From: Planctomycetota bacterium
GTDB lineage: Bacteria > Planctomycetota > SZUA-567
NCBI GenBank assembly: GCA_031278535.1
Contig: JAITKH010000147.1
Span: 1-11,658 of the forward strand
Direction of reading: 5' to 3'
Length of the DNA: 11,658 bases
The notes beneath the pieces were generated by a model. The model was not told the origin of the DNA and searched no databases. It saw nothing but the letters and a program-made list of their open reading frames with translations. Below, piece after piece: positions 1 to 7,619 of this stretch (position 1 is the stretch's first letter; each line of letters opens with the position of its first letter). The position numbers were made by a program, and so were the translations under genes.

Positions 1-79
1 GCGCTCACTTTTATCCTTGACCTTTCATATCGCTTCCGGAAACGAAAAACGAGCGCAGGCCATCGCTTGAACCATATAA

Positions 80-138
80 ACCGAAAACCACTTCGGTATG
101 GGTATATCCATATCCCAGAAAATTTCAAGCAAATTTTC
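80..138 (-). terminator. possible weak terminator region after the SDR gene
   Basis: Two inverted repeats lie just past the dehydrogenase stop codon. The nearer is GAAAATTT, 5-nt loop, AAATTTTC at 118-138, about 20 bases downstream of the stop. The second is ACCGAA, 6-nt loop, TTCGGT at 80-97, followed on the minus strand by TTTATAT. Both stems are short and AT-rich, so this may be a weak terminator or simply an mRNA 3' end structure. Positions 1-79 hold nothing I recognise. Confidence 0.35.
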
Positions 139-157
139 AGGAATTTTCCCGGACATC

Positions 158-931
158 CTATTTCACCAGGTATCCACCGTCCACCGGGATAATGGCGCCG
201 CCCAGGTAGTCGCTGGCGCGCGAGGAGAGGAAGATGGTCGTTCCCTTGAGATCTTCAGGCTTTCCCCAGCGGCCGGCCGGTATGCGATCGAGTATCTGTT
301 TTCCCCGGACCGGATCCTTCACCAGGGCGTCGCACATGTCGGTATGCATATAGCCGGGAGCGATGGCGTTGACGTTCACCCCCCGCCCCAGCCAGTCGTT
401 CGAAAGCTCCCGGGTGAGCTGGGTGACGCCGGCCTTGGAAGCGGTGTAGGCGGGAACGGTCTGGCCGCCGAAATGCGCCACCATCGAACTGATGTTGATG
501 ATCTTGCCCCTGCCCTTCGCCAGCATTATCCGGCCGGCAAGTTGGCAGCAGATGAACACCGCGTCAAGGTTGACCCGCAGGATGTCGTCCCAGTCGCCGA
601 CGGGAAAATTTTCCGCCAGGTGCCGGCGCTGGATGCCGGCGGCGGTGATCAGGATGTCGACGTCGCCGCCCAGCAGTTTCAGGCTTTTTTCGAACGAGGA
701 ATACACCTCTTCGCGACGGAGAAAATCACCCCGCGCCGCCGCGCACGTACCCGGCCCCCTGGCCGTCAGTTCCGCCGCCGTCCGGAAACAGGCGTCGGAG
801 GAGCCGATGACCGCCACTTCGCAGCCGGCCTCGACCAGGGCCTCGGCCATGCTCCGCCCGAGCCCTTTGGCGCCGCCGGTGACGATGGCCTTTTTCCCGT
901 CGATGCGGAACAAGTCGTAAATGGTATCCAT
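158..931 (-). CDS. KduD-like short-chain dehydrogenase/reductase
   Basis: A 257-residue NAD(P)-dependent oxidoreductase of the classical SDR family, at the usual family length. It shows the cofactor motif TGGAKGLG (residues 18-25), active-site Asn121, Ser149, Tyr162 and Lys166 (YTASK, with the usual 13-residue Ser-Tyr spacing), and a PG turn at 192-193. The C-terminal stretch with RIPAGRWGKPEDL and SDYLGG...VDGG closely resembles KduD, 2-dehydro-3-deoxy-D-gluconate 5-dehydrogenase, and related gluconate 5-dehydrogenases. The usual NNAG motif reads TAAG (96-99), a mild deviation. The ATG at 931 is chosen because GGAG lies 5 bases upstream and the protein begins as family members do; the open frame continues upstream without homology. 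It is last in the cluster, 49 bp after dctM, and probably oxidises or reduces a sugar acid or keto-sugar acid in the cytoplasm. The exact substrate is inferred only. Confidence 0.9.
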   Translation of the reverse strand: MDTIYDLFRIDGKKAIVTGGAKGLGRSMAEALVEAGCEVAVIGSSDACFRTAAELTARGPGTCAAARGDFLRREEVYSSFEKSLKLLGGDVDILITAAGIQRRHLAENFPVGDWDDILRVNLDAVFICCQLAGRIMLAKGRGKIINISSMVAHFGGQTVPAYTASKAGVTQLTRELSNDWLGRGVNVNAIAPGYMHTDMCDALVKDPVRGKQILDRIPAGRWGKPEDLKGTTIFLSSRASDYLGGAIIPVDGGYLVK

Positions 932-980
932 GTCGTCTCCAAAATGAATCATTCCCCGGCACACAATTCCGCTTTCGCAC

Positions 981-2267
981 TCAGCCTGAAACCAGATTGG
1001 GCAGGAAGAGGGATAAAATGGGAACATAGGCGAACAGGACGGAACAGGCGACCTCGACGCCAACAAAAGGCATCAATTGTCGCGCCACTCTGCTCACCGG
1101 CTGCCCCGACAGGCCGCACGAAACGAACATCGTGGTCCCGAAGGGGGGCGTGGCCTGACCCAACGCCAACAGGAAGACGAACACCAAGCCGAAATGGACG
1201 GGATCGATCCCGAAGCCGAAGGCGATAGGGGCGAGGATGGGGCCAAGGATGAGATTCGTGGCCCCGACTTCCAGGAACATGCCGCAGAATAGGAGAAGGG
1301 CGATGATGAGAATCCAGAACATGTATTTGTCGCTGGCGACGGCCATGAAGGCTTCGGTCACATGCACCGGGATGCGGTAGTGGGTGATGAGGTAGCCGAA
1401 CATTTGCGCGGTGACCACCAGGAACATGAGGCTGGCGGTGGAAACGGCGGTTTCCTTGACGACCTGCCAGACCTCCCTCCCGGTGATTTCGCGGTAGACG
1501 GCCAGGCAAACGAGGAAACCATAGAAGACGGCCACCACGGCGGATTCGGTGGGAGTGAAAACGCCGGCATAGATGCCGCCCAGGATGATCAGCGGCATGA
1601 CGAGCGCCCAGATCGCACCCTTGAAGGACACGAGGAACTGCCGGAAAGAGAAGCTGTCGCCGACGGGAAAGCCGCTCTTCTTCGCCCTTATAAAGGCGTA
1701 AACGCACAGGAACATTCCGGTGAGTACCCCGGGAATGACCCCAGCCATGAGCAGCTTGGCGACGGACACCCCGGTGATGTTGCCGTAGATGACAAAAACG
1801 GTGCTGGGCGGGATGACGATGCCCAGTGTGCCGCCGATGGCCTGGACCGCGGCCGAGTAATCCCTGGGATAGCCGCGCTTGATCATCTCCGGGTACATGA
1901 GGCCGCCGATGGCGGCGGTGGTGGCAACCGATGAACCGGAAATGGCGGCGAAAAAGGTGCAGGCCACGATGGACACCAGCGAGATGCCGCCGGAAACCCA
2001 GCCGACGATGGCGTCGGCGAAGGCCACCAGCCGCTTCGACAGTCCGCCCTTCGCCATGACGTCGCCGGCCAGGAAAAACGCCGGCAGGGCCAGCATGGCG
2101 AAATTGTCGCAGCCGACGAACGTCCGCTGCGCCAGCAGGGAAAAGGAAAGCGCCGGATCGAGATGGATGGCTGTGCAGCACGCCAGACCAAGAGCCCAGG
2201 TGATGGGAATCCCGAGCAGCATGGCTACCATGAGGACCGCGATCATCAGGCTTGCGGAAAGCGGCAT
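981..2267 (-). CDS. dctM: TRAP transporter large membrane subunit DctM (system 1)
   Basis: The 428-residue ion-coupled channel subunit of a tripartite ATP-independent periplasmic transporter, in the inner membrane. It is hydrophobic throughout, with about a dozen membrane segments. It carries family signatures: ALPAFFLAGDVMAKGG, SGSSVATTAAIGGLMYPEM followed by a KRGYP loop, GIVIPPSTVFVIYG, TPTESA and GQATPPFG. Length matches the DctM family. Its ATG overlaps the dctQ stop codon by one base (TAATG), which implies translational coupling; GGGAG lies 8 bases upstream. It works with the preceding dctQ and dctP, and the cluster context suggests a sugar-acid substrate. Confidence 0.95.
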   Translation of the reverse strand: MPLSASLMIAVLMVAMLLGIPITWALGLACCTAIHLDPALSFSLLAQRTFVGCDNFAMLALPAFFLAGDVMAKGGLSKRLVAFADAIVGWVSGGISLVSIVACTFFAAISGSSVATTAAIGGLMYPEMIKRGYPRDYSAAVQAIGGTLGIVIPPSTVFVIYGNITGVSVAKLLMAGVIPGVLTGMFLCVYAFIRAKKSGFPVGDSFSFRQFLVSFKGAIWALVMPLIILGGIYAGVFTPTESAVVAVFYGFLVCLAVYREITGREVWQVVKETAVSTASLMFLVVTAQMFGYLITHYRIPVHVTEAFMAVASDKYMFWILIIALLLFCGMFLEVGATNLILGPILAPIAFGFGIDPVHFGLVFVFLLALGQATPPFGTTMFVSCGLSGQPVSRVARQLMPFVGVEVACSVLFAYVPILSLFLPNLVSG

Positions 2268-2764
2268 TATTGGGTCTCCCTCTCGCGGGGCCGCCCGGCC
2301 GCGAAACGGGCCAGCAGCCTGAGGACAAGCGACAACACGGCAAGGGAAAAGCCAAGACAGAGGATTCCGTACATGACGTCCATGGTGATCTGCATGGCGG
2401 GGCTGCGCTGGAACCTGCCGATGCGCATGAGGGGGATGGTCGAATACACGAAGAAACAGGACACGGCCAGGGCGATCAGTTCGCGGGAAATCTCCATCGC
2501 CGGTTTCAGGAAGCCGGGCAGGAAATTGTCGATGAGATCGATGCGGACAAAGTTATCCCGGGTAATCCCGATGTTGACACCCAGAAGAATCATGACGACA
2601 AACAGGTAGCGCGACAATTCCTCCGACCAGGGCAAACTGTAAAAGACGACGTAACGGAAAAACGTCTGTAACAGGATCACCGTCAGGAGAAGCATGAGGG
2701 CGAGGCCTATGATCCAGTTGATCAACCCTTGCAGCCGGCTGTGCCAGAAGAAAACCGTTTTCAT
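2267..2764 (-). CDS. dctQ: TRAP transporter small membrane subunit DctQ (system 1)
   Basis: A 165-residue small membrane subunit that pairs with DctM and helps dock the substrate-binding protein. Four hydrophobic segments are visible at about residues 14-40, 52-68, 93-110 and 131-152. The loop motif PWSEELSRYLF (45-55) is the DctQ signature. The ATG at 2764 is preferred over an upstream in-frame start at 2809 because GGGAG stands 6 bases ahead of it and the extra N-terminus would be a low-complexity Gly/Pro stretch. It sits 54 bp after dctP and overlaps dctM by one base. Confidence 0.93.
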   Translation of the reverse strand: MKTVFFWHSRLQGLINWIIGLALMLLLTVILLQTFFRYVVFYSLPWSEELSRYLFVVMILLGVNIGITRDNFVRIDLIDNFLPGFLKPAMEISRELIALAVSCFFVYSTIPLMRIGRFQRSPAMQITMDVMYGILCLGFSLAVLSLVLRLLARFAAGRPRERETQ

Positions 2765-2818
2765 CACGATCTCCCGCGGGGGCGGCGGTTCCCCGCCGTC
2801 CCCGGACAATTGCGGAGC

Positions 2819-3790
2819 CTACTTCAGGCTCTCCATTTTTTCCAGCGTTTCGGCGAACCGCTGCCCGTATTTCTCGCGCACCGGCCGGGATTTTTCGACA
2901 AAACCCGCCTTGTCGGGATAGGTGACCGCCATGCCCTTGGACTTCAGGGTGTCCACCGCCTCGGCGTCCATTTTTCGGGAAAGATCGCGTTCGAACAGGC
3001 CGGCCTCGTCCAGGCAATCCTGGATGATCTTCTGATCCGCCGGCGGGATGGAGGCCCAGGTGGCGGGCGAAACGATGATGAAGACGGTGGCGTAGCAGTG
3101 CTGGGTGACGGCCAGCTTTTTGTTGACCTCGACCACGTTGTTCTTGTCGATAACGGTCGTTGGATTCTCCTGCCCGTCGATGGCGCCCTGCTGCATGGCG
3201 GTGTAGGCGTCGCCCCAGGCCATGGGGACGGCATCGGCGCCGAAGGCGCGCCAGAGATCCTGGTGAATCTGGTTTTCCATCACCCGGATGCGCAGACCCC
3301 TGACGTCCTCGACGCTGTTGACGTCGCGCCTGGAATTGGTCAGGTTACGGAAGCCAGACTCCCAGATGCCCAGCCCCTTGATGCCGACGTTGTCAAGCAT
3401 CGCCAGGAAATTCTTCCCGATTTCGCCGAGGAAAATCCTGTCCGCGTGGGCGGGACTCTCGATCACGTAGGGAAGATCGACGGCGGAAATCTCGGGGACG
3501 AAATTGCCCAGGACCGACTGGTTGACGACGGCGATGTCGAGATTGCCGAGCTGGACCCCTTCGACGTTGTCGCGCTCGGCCCCGAGCTGACCGTTGTGGA
3601 AGGTGTTGACGACGAAACGGCCGGCGGTGCGATCCCTGACCAGCGCGGCGAAGCGATCCATCGACTGCCCGATGGCGCCGTCGGATGCCGACACCTGGCT
3701 CATGCGCAACTCCTGCCCGGCCCGGGCCGTCCCCGGAAAAATGATCGCGAATGCGGCGGCGATCAACGCGAATTTCCTCATGCCTTGCAT
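2819..3790 (-). CDS. dctP: TRAP transporter solute-binding protein DctP (system 1)
   Basis: A 323-residue periplasmic substrate receptor. A signal peptide (Arg/Lys at 5-6, hydrophobic 7-20, cleavage likely after ARA at 22-24) and no lipobox cysteine indicate a soluble periplasmic protein. Family landmarks are NGQLG (66-70), the GLRIRV segment (165-170) whose Arg169 should be the carboxylate-binding arginine, MAWGDAYTAMQQGAIDGQENP spanning 190-210, and a C-terminal helix. Length is typical. The start at 3790 is favoured because GGAG lies 7 bases upstream; an ATG three codons later is possible. Family knowledge says it binds an organic or sugar acid. The neighbouring dehydratase and KduD-like dehydrogenase suggest an aldonate or uronate, which is inference. 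Confidence 0.95.
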   Translation of the reverse strand: MQGMRKFALIAAAFAIIFPGTARAGQELRMSQVSASDGAIGQSMDRFAALVRDRTAGRFVVNTFHNGQLGAERDNVEGVQLGNLDIAVVNQSVLGNFVPEISAVDLPYVIESPAHADRIFLGEIGKNFLAMLDNVGIKGLGIWESGFRNLTNSRRDVNSVEDVRGLRIRVMENQIHQDLWRAFGADAVPMAWGDAYTAMQQGAIDGQENPTTVIDKNNVVEVNKKLAVTQHCYATVFIIVSPATWASIPPADQKIIQDCLDEAGLFERDLSRKMDAEAVDTLKSKGMAVTYPDKAGFVEKSRPVREKYGQRFAETLEKMESLK

Positions 3791-3824
3791 TGCCTCTCTC
3801 CTCTCCCAAAAAAGGATTCCACTT

Positions 3825-3874
3825 CACGCCGCCATGAAAGGGACGGCGTGGAATTCACGGGGGATACGCCGTCC
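3825..3874 (-). promoter_or_regulatory. mutually exclusive hairpins upstream of dctP
   Basis: In the dehydratase-dctP gap, GGACGGCGT (3841-3849) pairs perfectly with ACGCCGTCC (3866-3874). The overlapping CGGCGTG (3844-3850) can instead pair with CACGCCG (3825-3831). On the minus-strand transcript these are three segments where the middle one can pair with either neighbour, as in attenuation or alternative-structure leaders. No leader peptide or known riboswitch was recognised, so the function is unproven. Confidence 0.3.
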
Positions 3875-3890
3875 GCGCGGTCGCGGATGC

Positions 3891-3941
3891 CTAGTGTTCC
3901 GCGCAGTCTCACTCTTTGATTGAGACTTTGTGGAACAATAG
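3891..3941. repeat. 21-bp imperfect inverted repeat between dehydratase and dctP
   Basis: Two 21-base arms (3891-3911 and 3921-3941) flank the 9-base loop CTCTTTGAT. Inner arms AGTCTCA/TGAGACT are perfect, outer arms TGTTCC/GGAACA are perfect, and the outermost CTA/TAG also pairs. The middle GCGC/TTGT block pairs through G-U wobbles only in plus-strand RNA. The right arm ends only 7 bases before the dehydratase stop codon at 3948. It could be an intercistronic processing or partial termination element that sets dctP expression apart from the dehydratase, an operator, or a small mobile repeat. Confidence 0.55.
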
Positions 3942-3947
3942 TTCGCC

Positions 3948-5195
3948 TTACGGCGTTTGCAGCGTGCCGTCCGGCAGCCGCGTCTGTGTCCAAAGGGTGA
4001 CGGCATTCCCGCAAGGATATTTTGCCGCTTCGGATTCGATCAGATCGACGCCCAGCCCCGGCTTGCCGTTGGGATAGACATACCCGTTCCGGAATTCGGG
4101 CAATCCCGGGAAAACGTCCAGCAGCGCCTCGCGCGGGCCTTTGATCTCCTGGATGATGAAGTTGGGTGGCTCGGTGCCCGACCATTCCTGGAGTCCGAAA
4201 TTCTGCGAGGCGACGTCCAGGTGTATGTTGGCGGCGTGGGCGATCGGCGACATGTCGCCGGGGCCGTGCCAGGCGGTCCGCACCCCGAACTGCTCGGCGA
4301 ATATCTGCAGCTTGCGGGTCGGGGTGATGCCGCCGATCTGGCTCGGGTGAACGCGGATGAAATCGATCAGCCCTTCGGCGACGATGTTCCGCCATTCGTA
4401 AGGATGGTTGAACAGTTCGCCCTGGGCAAGGGGGGTGGCGATTTTTGCCCTGAGCTCGCGCAGGTATTCGTGGCGCTCCAGCGGAATGGCCTCTTCGAGA
4501 AAGAACAGTTTGAACGGCTCCAGTTCTCGTCCAAAGACGATGCCGTCGCGGGGATGCAGGCGCTCGTGCACATCGTGGCAGAAATCGATCCCGAAGCCGA
4601 ACCTGGCGCGGAGATCCTCGAACAGCTTGACGGTGTCCCGCATATAAACCTTGCCGTCGAGATAAACACCGGGGGGCGCCCCCTCCGGCGCAGCCTCCGA
4701 CGCGGCGGCGAAACCACCGCCGCCGTAACCGCCGCACTGGACGCGGATAAACCTGATTCCCCGTGCCCGGTACCTCTCAATGTTGTCAATGATCTCGGCG
4801 GTGTCCCGCCCGTCGGCATGGCGGTAAACGGGTACGCCCTCGCGAACCTTGCCACCGAAAAGCTGGTAGACGGGCATGCCGGCCATCTTTCCCTTGATGT
4901 CCCAGAGGGCCATGTCCACGCCGGAAATGGCATTATTCTCGATCGGGCCGTTCCGCCAATAGCCGTTGTAATGCATGAGATGCCAGAGTTGCTCGATATT
5001 CTCCGCATCCTGGCCGACAAGCAGCGGTTTCAGGTATTCCTCCACCACCAGTTTGACCGCCAGATGGCGGTAGGCGAACGTGCCGCAACCCAGGCCATAC
5101 AGGCCCGGCTCCGTGGTCTCCACCCTTACCGCCACCAGGTTGATCCCCTCCGGGGCGGTGCAGATGGCGCGGATGTCGCGAATGCCAACTGTCAT
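3948..5195 (-). CDS. RspA/ManD-like sugar-acid dehydratase, enolase superfamily
   Basis: A 415-residue protein of the mandelate racemase/muconate lactonizing enzyme group, D-mannonate dehydratase (RspA) subgroup, normally Mg-dependent and cytoplasmic. Predicted metal ligands Asp208 (HDVHERL), Glu234 (FFLEEA) and Glu260 (QGELFN) have the spacing known for ManD. His210 of the DxH pair, His310 (AWHGPGDMSP) and Glu337 (GLQEW) are also present. The motif after His310 is HGPGD, whereas efficient mannonate dehydratases have HGATD as I recall them, and the loop at 155-180 is Gly/Pro/Ala-rich and unlike theirs. I therefore infer dehydration of a different or broader aldonate; the substrate is unknown. 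ATG at 5195 is chosen because GGAG lies 8 bases upstream, with a second GGAGG overlapping it further out; an in-frame extension to 5240 has no homology. It follows the GntR gene by 121 bp. Confidence 0.88.
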   Translation of the reverse strand: MTVGIRDIRAICTAPEGINLVAVRVETTEPGLYGLGCGTFAYRHLAVKLVVEEYLKPLLVGQDAENIEQLWHLMHYNGYWRNGPIENNAISGVDMALWDIKGKMAGMPVYQLFGGKVREGVPVYRHADGRDTAEIIDNIERYRARGIRFIRVQCGGYGGGGFAAASEAAPEGAPPGVYLDGKVYMRDTVKLFEDLRARFGFGIDFCHDVHERLHPRDGIVFGRELEPFKLFFLEEAIPLERHEYLRELRAKIATPLAQGELFNHPYEWRNIVAEGLIDFIRVHPSQIGGITPTRKLQIFAEQFGVRTAWHGPGDMSPIAHAANIHLDVASQNFGLQEWSGTEPPNFIIQEIKGPREALLDVFPGLPEFRNGYVYPNGKPGLGVDLIESEAAKYPCGNAVTLWTQTRLPDGTLQTP

Positions 5196-5316
5196 GATTG
5201 TCGCTCCTCCCGGCGCCGATGCCGGCCGGCCACAAGCCACAGCGGGAAAAATCGGCGTTCTTTCCGCGATCCCTCCGCCGGAACGCGCCCCTCCCGCGTC
5301 CGTATCCGGAAGACGG

Positions 5317-6024
5317 CTACTCGCCCGTGACGAGGCGGGCGAGAGCCTGTTCCAGGTGTTCGGCCATGAGTTTCCGCGCCAGCCGGGGATCGCGATTCTC
5401 GAATGCCTTCAGGATGAGGGTATGGTAATAAACGCCGTCCTTGTATCCGAAAATCGCGTTTATCCGCTGGTGATCCAGCCGCGTCTGCCGGAACACATCC
5501 CGAAGCGCGGCATGGATCAGGGGATTGCCGCAACCCTCGCTTATCGCGAGATGAAAGAGGATGTCGTGGCTGACAAACTTTTCCGTGTCGCCGATGCTGG
5601 AAACCTGCAAATGCAACTGCCGCCCCAAACGCTCCGCCAGTCCGGCGTCATCCCGCCGTGCGGCGAGAAAACAGGCCTCCGGTTCGAGGAGGGAGCGGAA
5701 CTGCAAGACCTTGGCGACATCCCGGCATTCCTCCTCGCCGATGCCATTCCCCCCGCCGCTCAGGACATCAAGGTTGCCGATCCTGAGAAACGTACCTTTT
5801 CCCTTGACGCTTTCCAGCACGCCGAGGGTGATGAACTGCTGGATAGCCAAGCGGACGCTGACCCGACTTACGCCAAGTTCGCGGGTCAGGGCGTTTTCGG
5901 ACGGCACTTTTTCGCCGGCGAGCCATTTCCCGCCGAGGATGTTCCGGCGCAGGTATTCGGCCACCTGCTGGGAAGCGCCGGGCTTGACGGTTTTCGCGGC
6001 ATTCCTGGCGCCGACCGGAATCAC
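5317..6024 (-). CDS. FadR-subfamily GntR transcriptional regulator
   Basis: A 235-residue DNA-binding regulator. Residues 18-82 form the GntR winged helix (VPSENALTRELGVSRVSVRLA at 40-60). Residues about 105-232 form the all-helical FCD ligand domain, with the expected Asp154, His158, His201 and His223 that coordinate a metal and bind an acid effector in this family. The start is GTG at 6024, supported by GAGG 7 bases upstream; the nearby ATG at 6029 hits a stop at once. It is the first gene of the minus-strand cluster and most likely controls the dehydratase-TRAP-dehydrogenase genes in response to a sugar acid. The palindrome over its own promoter suggests autoregulation. Confidence 0.92.
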   Translation of the reverse strand: MIPVGARNAAKTVKPGASQQVAEYLRRNILGGKWLAGEKVPSENALTRELGVSRVSVRLAIQQFITLGVLESVKGKGTFLRIGNLDVLSGGGNGIGEEECRDVAKVLQFRSLLEPEACFLAARRDDAGLAERLGRQLHLQVSSIGDTEKFVSHDILFHLAISEGCGNPLIHAALRDVFRQTRLDHQRINAIFGYKDGVYYHTLILKAFENRDPRLARKLMAEHLEQALARLVTGE

Positions 6025-6041
6025 GGCATCGCCTCATTGAC

Positions 6042-6051
6042 TATCATGATA
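6042..6051. promoter_or_regulatory. perfect 10-bp palindrome TATCATGATA in the gntR leader
   Basis: TATCATGATA is a perfect palindrome lying around the expected transcription start and leader of the GntR gene. The same core, extended to 14 bp, occurs in front of the LysR gene at 10191-10204. It may be a binding site for a regulator acting at both places. Function is inferred only. Confidence 0.35.
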
Positions 6052-6056
6052 TGCAC

Positions 6057-6086
6057 ATTATGTCCATACTTGACTAACAAGTCAAG
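6057..6086 (-). promoter_or_regulatory. gntR promoter with overlapping operator palindrome
   Basis: Read on the minus strand, TTGACT (6085-6080) and CATAAT (6062-6057) are separated by exactly 17 bases, a good sigma70 promoter. The start would fall near 6050, about 25 bases before the GTG. The -35 box and spacer lie inside the perfect inverted repeat CTTGACT-aaca-AGTCAAG (6069-6086). An operator in that position would block RNA polymerase, which fits autorepression by the GntR protein. Confidence 0.65.
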
Positions 6087-6338
6087 ATATTTTCCTCAAA
6101 TTTTTGACAAATTATTTCCACCTTCCATTTAATTTTCATCAATACAGTGTAATTATTGGGAATATCAAGAAAACAGCAATGTCTGTTTTCGACAAGAATC
6201 GATACAGGATTGCGAAAAGTTGATAGTCAAGAAGAATGGATATGTACAGAAAGCAAACAATCCGCCGCTTTATTGTGCAATCGGCTGCATAAGTCCTGCC
6301 GTCCCGAATGATCCGCTCCAAAATCGTCGGAGGGTCGA
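6087..6338. other. AT-rich intergenic region between dctM2 and gntR
   Basis: No gene is supported here. The stretch is strikingly AT-rich compared with the flanking coding DNA. It contains the perfect inverted repeat GAAAACAG-caatgt-CTGTTTTC (6169-6190), which could act as a weak terminator for the dctQM pair or as an operator. A TTGACA/TTTAAT pair on the plus strand (6104-6133, 18-base spacer) resembles a promoter but has no gene after it. Confidence 0.5.
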
Positions 6339-7619
6339 TCAGAGAAAGAAAGTGCTGAACCAGGGGAACAGCACGAAGATGAAAAATACGGCGGTATAGC
6401 CGACGAAAAAGGGTATCTCTCCCTTGGCGATGGCGCCGATTTTCAGTCCGGTGACGCTGGAGGCGGCGAAGAGATTTACCGCCACCGGGGGGGTCATGGT
6501 GCCGATGACGTTGGAAATGCAGACGATCATGCCGAAATGGACGTTGTTGAGTCCCAGGCTCTGGGCTATGGGCCAGAGCACCGGCACCAGCAGGACGCAG
6601 ATGGCGATCCCTTCGAGAAAGGTGCCGAAAATGAGCAGCGTCACGGCGATGACCAGCGAAAAAATCGTCGGCGACAGTTCGAGGGCGATAATGGCGTTGA
6701 CCATGGCGCGGGAGATTCCGGACATGGTGAAGACCCAGGAGAAGGCGGTCGAGGTGGCGATGATGAAAAGAATCATGGCGCTCGACTTGGCGGATTTGAT
6801 GATGATGGGTACGACCTCCCCGAGTGGAATGGCGCGATAGAGGAACACCCCGACCAGAAAGGCGTAAATGACCGACGTCGAAGCCGATTCGGTGGGGGTG
6901 AGGTAACCCGAGTAAATGCCACCGAGGATGATCACCGGCAGCAGCAGGGCCGGGATCGCCACGAAGGTGGACTTGAGGAAGCCGAGAAAAGTGATTTTCC
7001 CTTCGTCTTTTGGCCAGCCCTCTTGGTGCGAATAGACCAGGCAGACGGCGACGAGGGCGACGATGATCATGCTTCCGGCGACGATCCCGGCCGAGAAGAG
7101 GTTCGAAATGGAGCAGTTGGTGATGGTCCCGTACACCACCATGATGATGCTCGGGGGGATGATGGGCCCGAGCCCTCCCGCCACCGCCAGGAGGCCGGCG
7201 CTCCGCTCCCGGGGATAGCCGAATTTCACGATTTCCGGGTAGATTGTGGAACCGATGGCGATCACCGTGGCCGGGGCCGATCCGGAGAGGGCGGCGAAGA
7301 AGGCGCAGGCCAGCACCATGGCGTAGGCCATGCCGCCCCGCACCCGGCCGACGATGGAATTGACAAACTCCACCAGGCGTCGGGAGATGCCGCCGCTGGT
7401 CATGAGGTTGCCGGCCAGGACGAAGAAGGGGATGGCCATGATGGCGTAGGCGTCCAGGGCGGTGAAGATGCGCTGGGCCGCCCCGGCCAGGGGGATGTCG
7501 AGAAGCAGCATGCAGACGACGGCCGAGATCCCGAGGGACATGGCAATGGGGACGCCGAAGATCAGGAGCAGGGCGAGGACGCCGAAAAGAACGCAGCCGA
7601 CGCTCAGGGTGTCTGTCAT
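6339..7619 (-). CDS. dctM: TRAP transporter large membrane subunit DctM (system 2)
   Basis: A 426-residue, strongly hydrophobic TRAP channel subunit of normal length, with about twelve membrane segments. Signatures include AIPFFVLAGNLMTSGG, SGSAPATVIAIGSTIYPEIVKFGYP in the mid N-half, GPIIPPSIIMVVYG, TPTESAS and GTMTPPVAV. The ATG at 7619 has a strong AAGGAGG 6 bases upstream and overlaps the dctQ stop codon by 4 bases (ATGA), so the two are coupled. The frame is open further upstream, but that part is only the dctQ gene read out of frame. It is clearly distinct in sequence from the system 1 DctM, so it is not a recent duplicate. Confidence 0.95.
   Translation of the reverse strand: MTDTLSVGCVLFGVLALLLIFGVPIAMSLGISAVVCMLLLDIPLAGAAQRIFTALDAYAIMAIPFFVLAGNLMTSGGISRRLVEFVNSIVGRVRGGMAYAMVLACAFFAALSGSAPATVIAIGSTIYPEIVKFGYPRERSAGLLAVAGGLGPIIPPSIIMVVYGTITNCSISNLFSAGIVAGSMIIVALVAVCLVYSHQEGWPKDEGKITFLGFLKSTFVAIPALLLPVIILGGIYSGYLTPTESASTSVIYAFLVGVFLYRAIPLGEVVPIIIKSAKSSAMILFIIATSTAFSWVFTMSGISRAMVNAIIALELSPTIFSLVIAVTLLIFGTFLEGIAICVLLVPVLWPIAQSLGLNNVHFGMIVCISNVIGTMTPPVAVNLFAASSVTGLKIGAIAKGEIPFFVGYTAVFFIFVLFPWFSTFFL

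Noticed and set aside
949..2355. Long minus-strand open frame over dctM1 rich in Arg, His and Gly
   Set aside because: It is the dctM1 gene read out of frame; the product lacks any membrane or family signature, while the 981-2267 frame is a textbook DctM.
2729..3919. Long plus-strand open frame antisense to dctP
   Set aside because: Composition follows from the complement of a GC-rich gene; no ribosome site or homology, and it covers the clear dctP gene.
4671..4683. GGGGGCGCCCCC palindrome inside the dehydratase gene
   Set aside because: It encodes the Gly/Ala/Pro-rich loop in frame and needs no other explanation beyond GC-rich codon use.
3957..5330. 457-codon plus-strand frame antisense to the dehydratase
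   Set aside because: A shadow of the dehydratase frame in high-GC DNA; no recognisable domain.
6104..6133. Plus-strand TTGACA-N18-TTTAAT promoter-like pair
   Set aside because: AT-rich spacer makes such matches likely; only a 14-codon frame follows (6179-6223), without a ribosome site, and all nearby genes run the other way.
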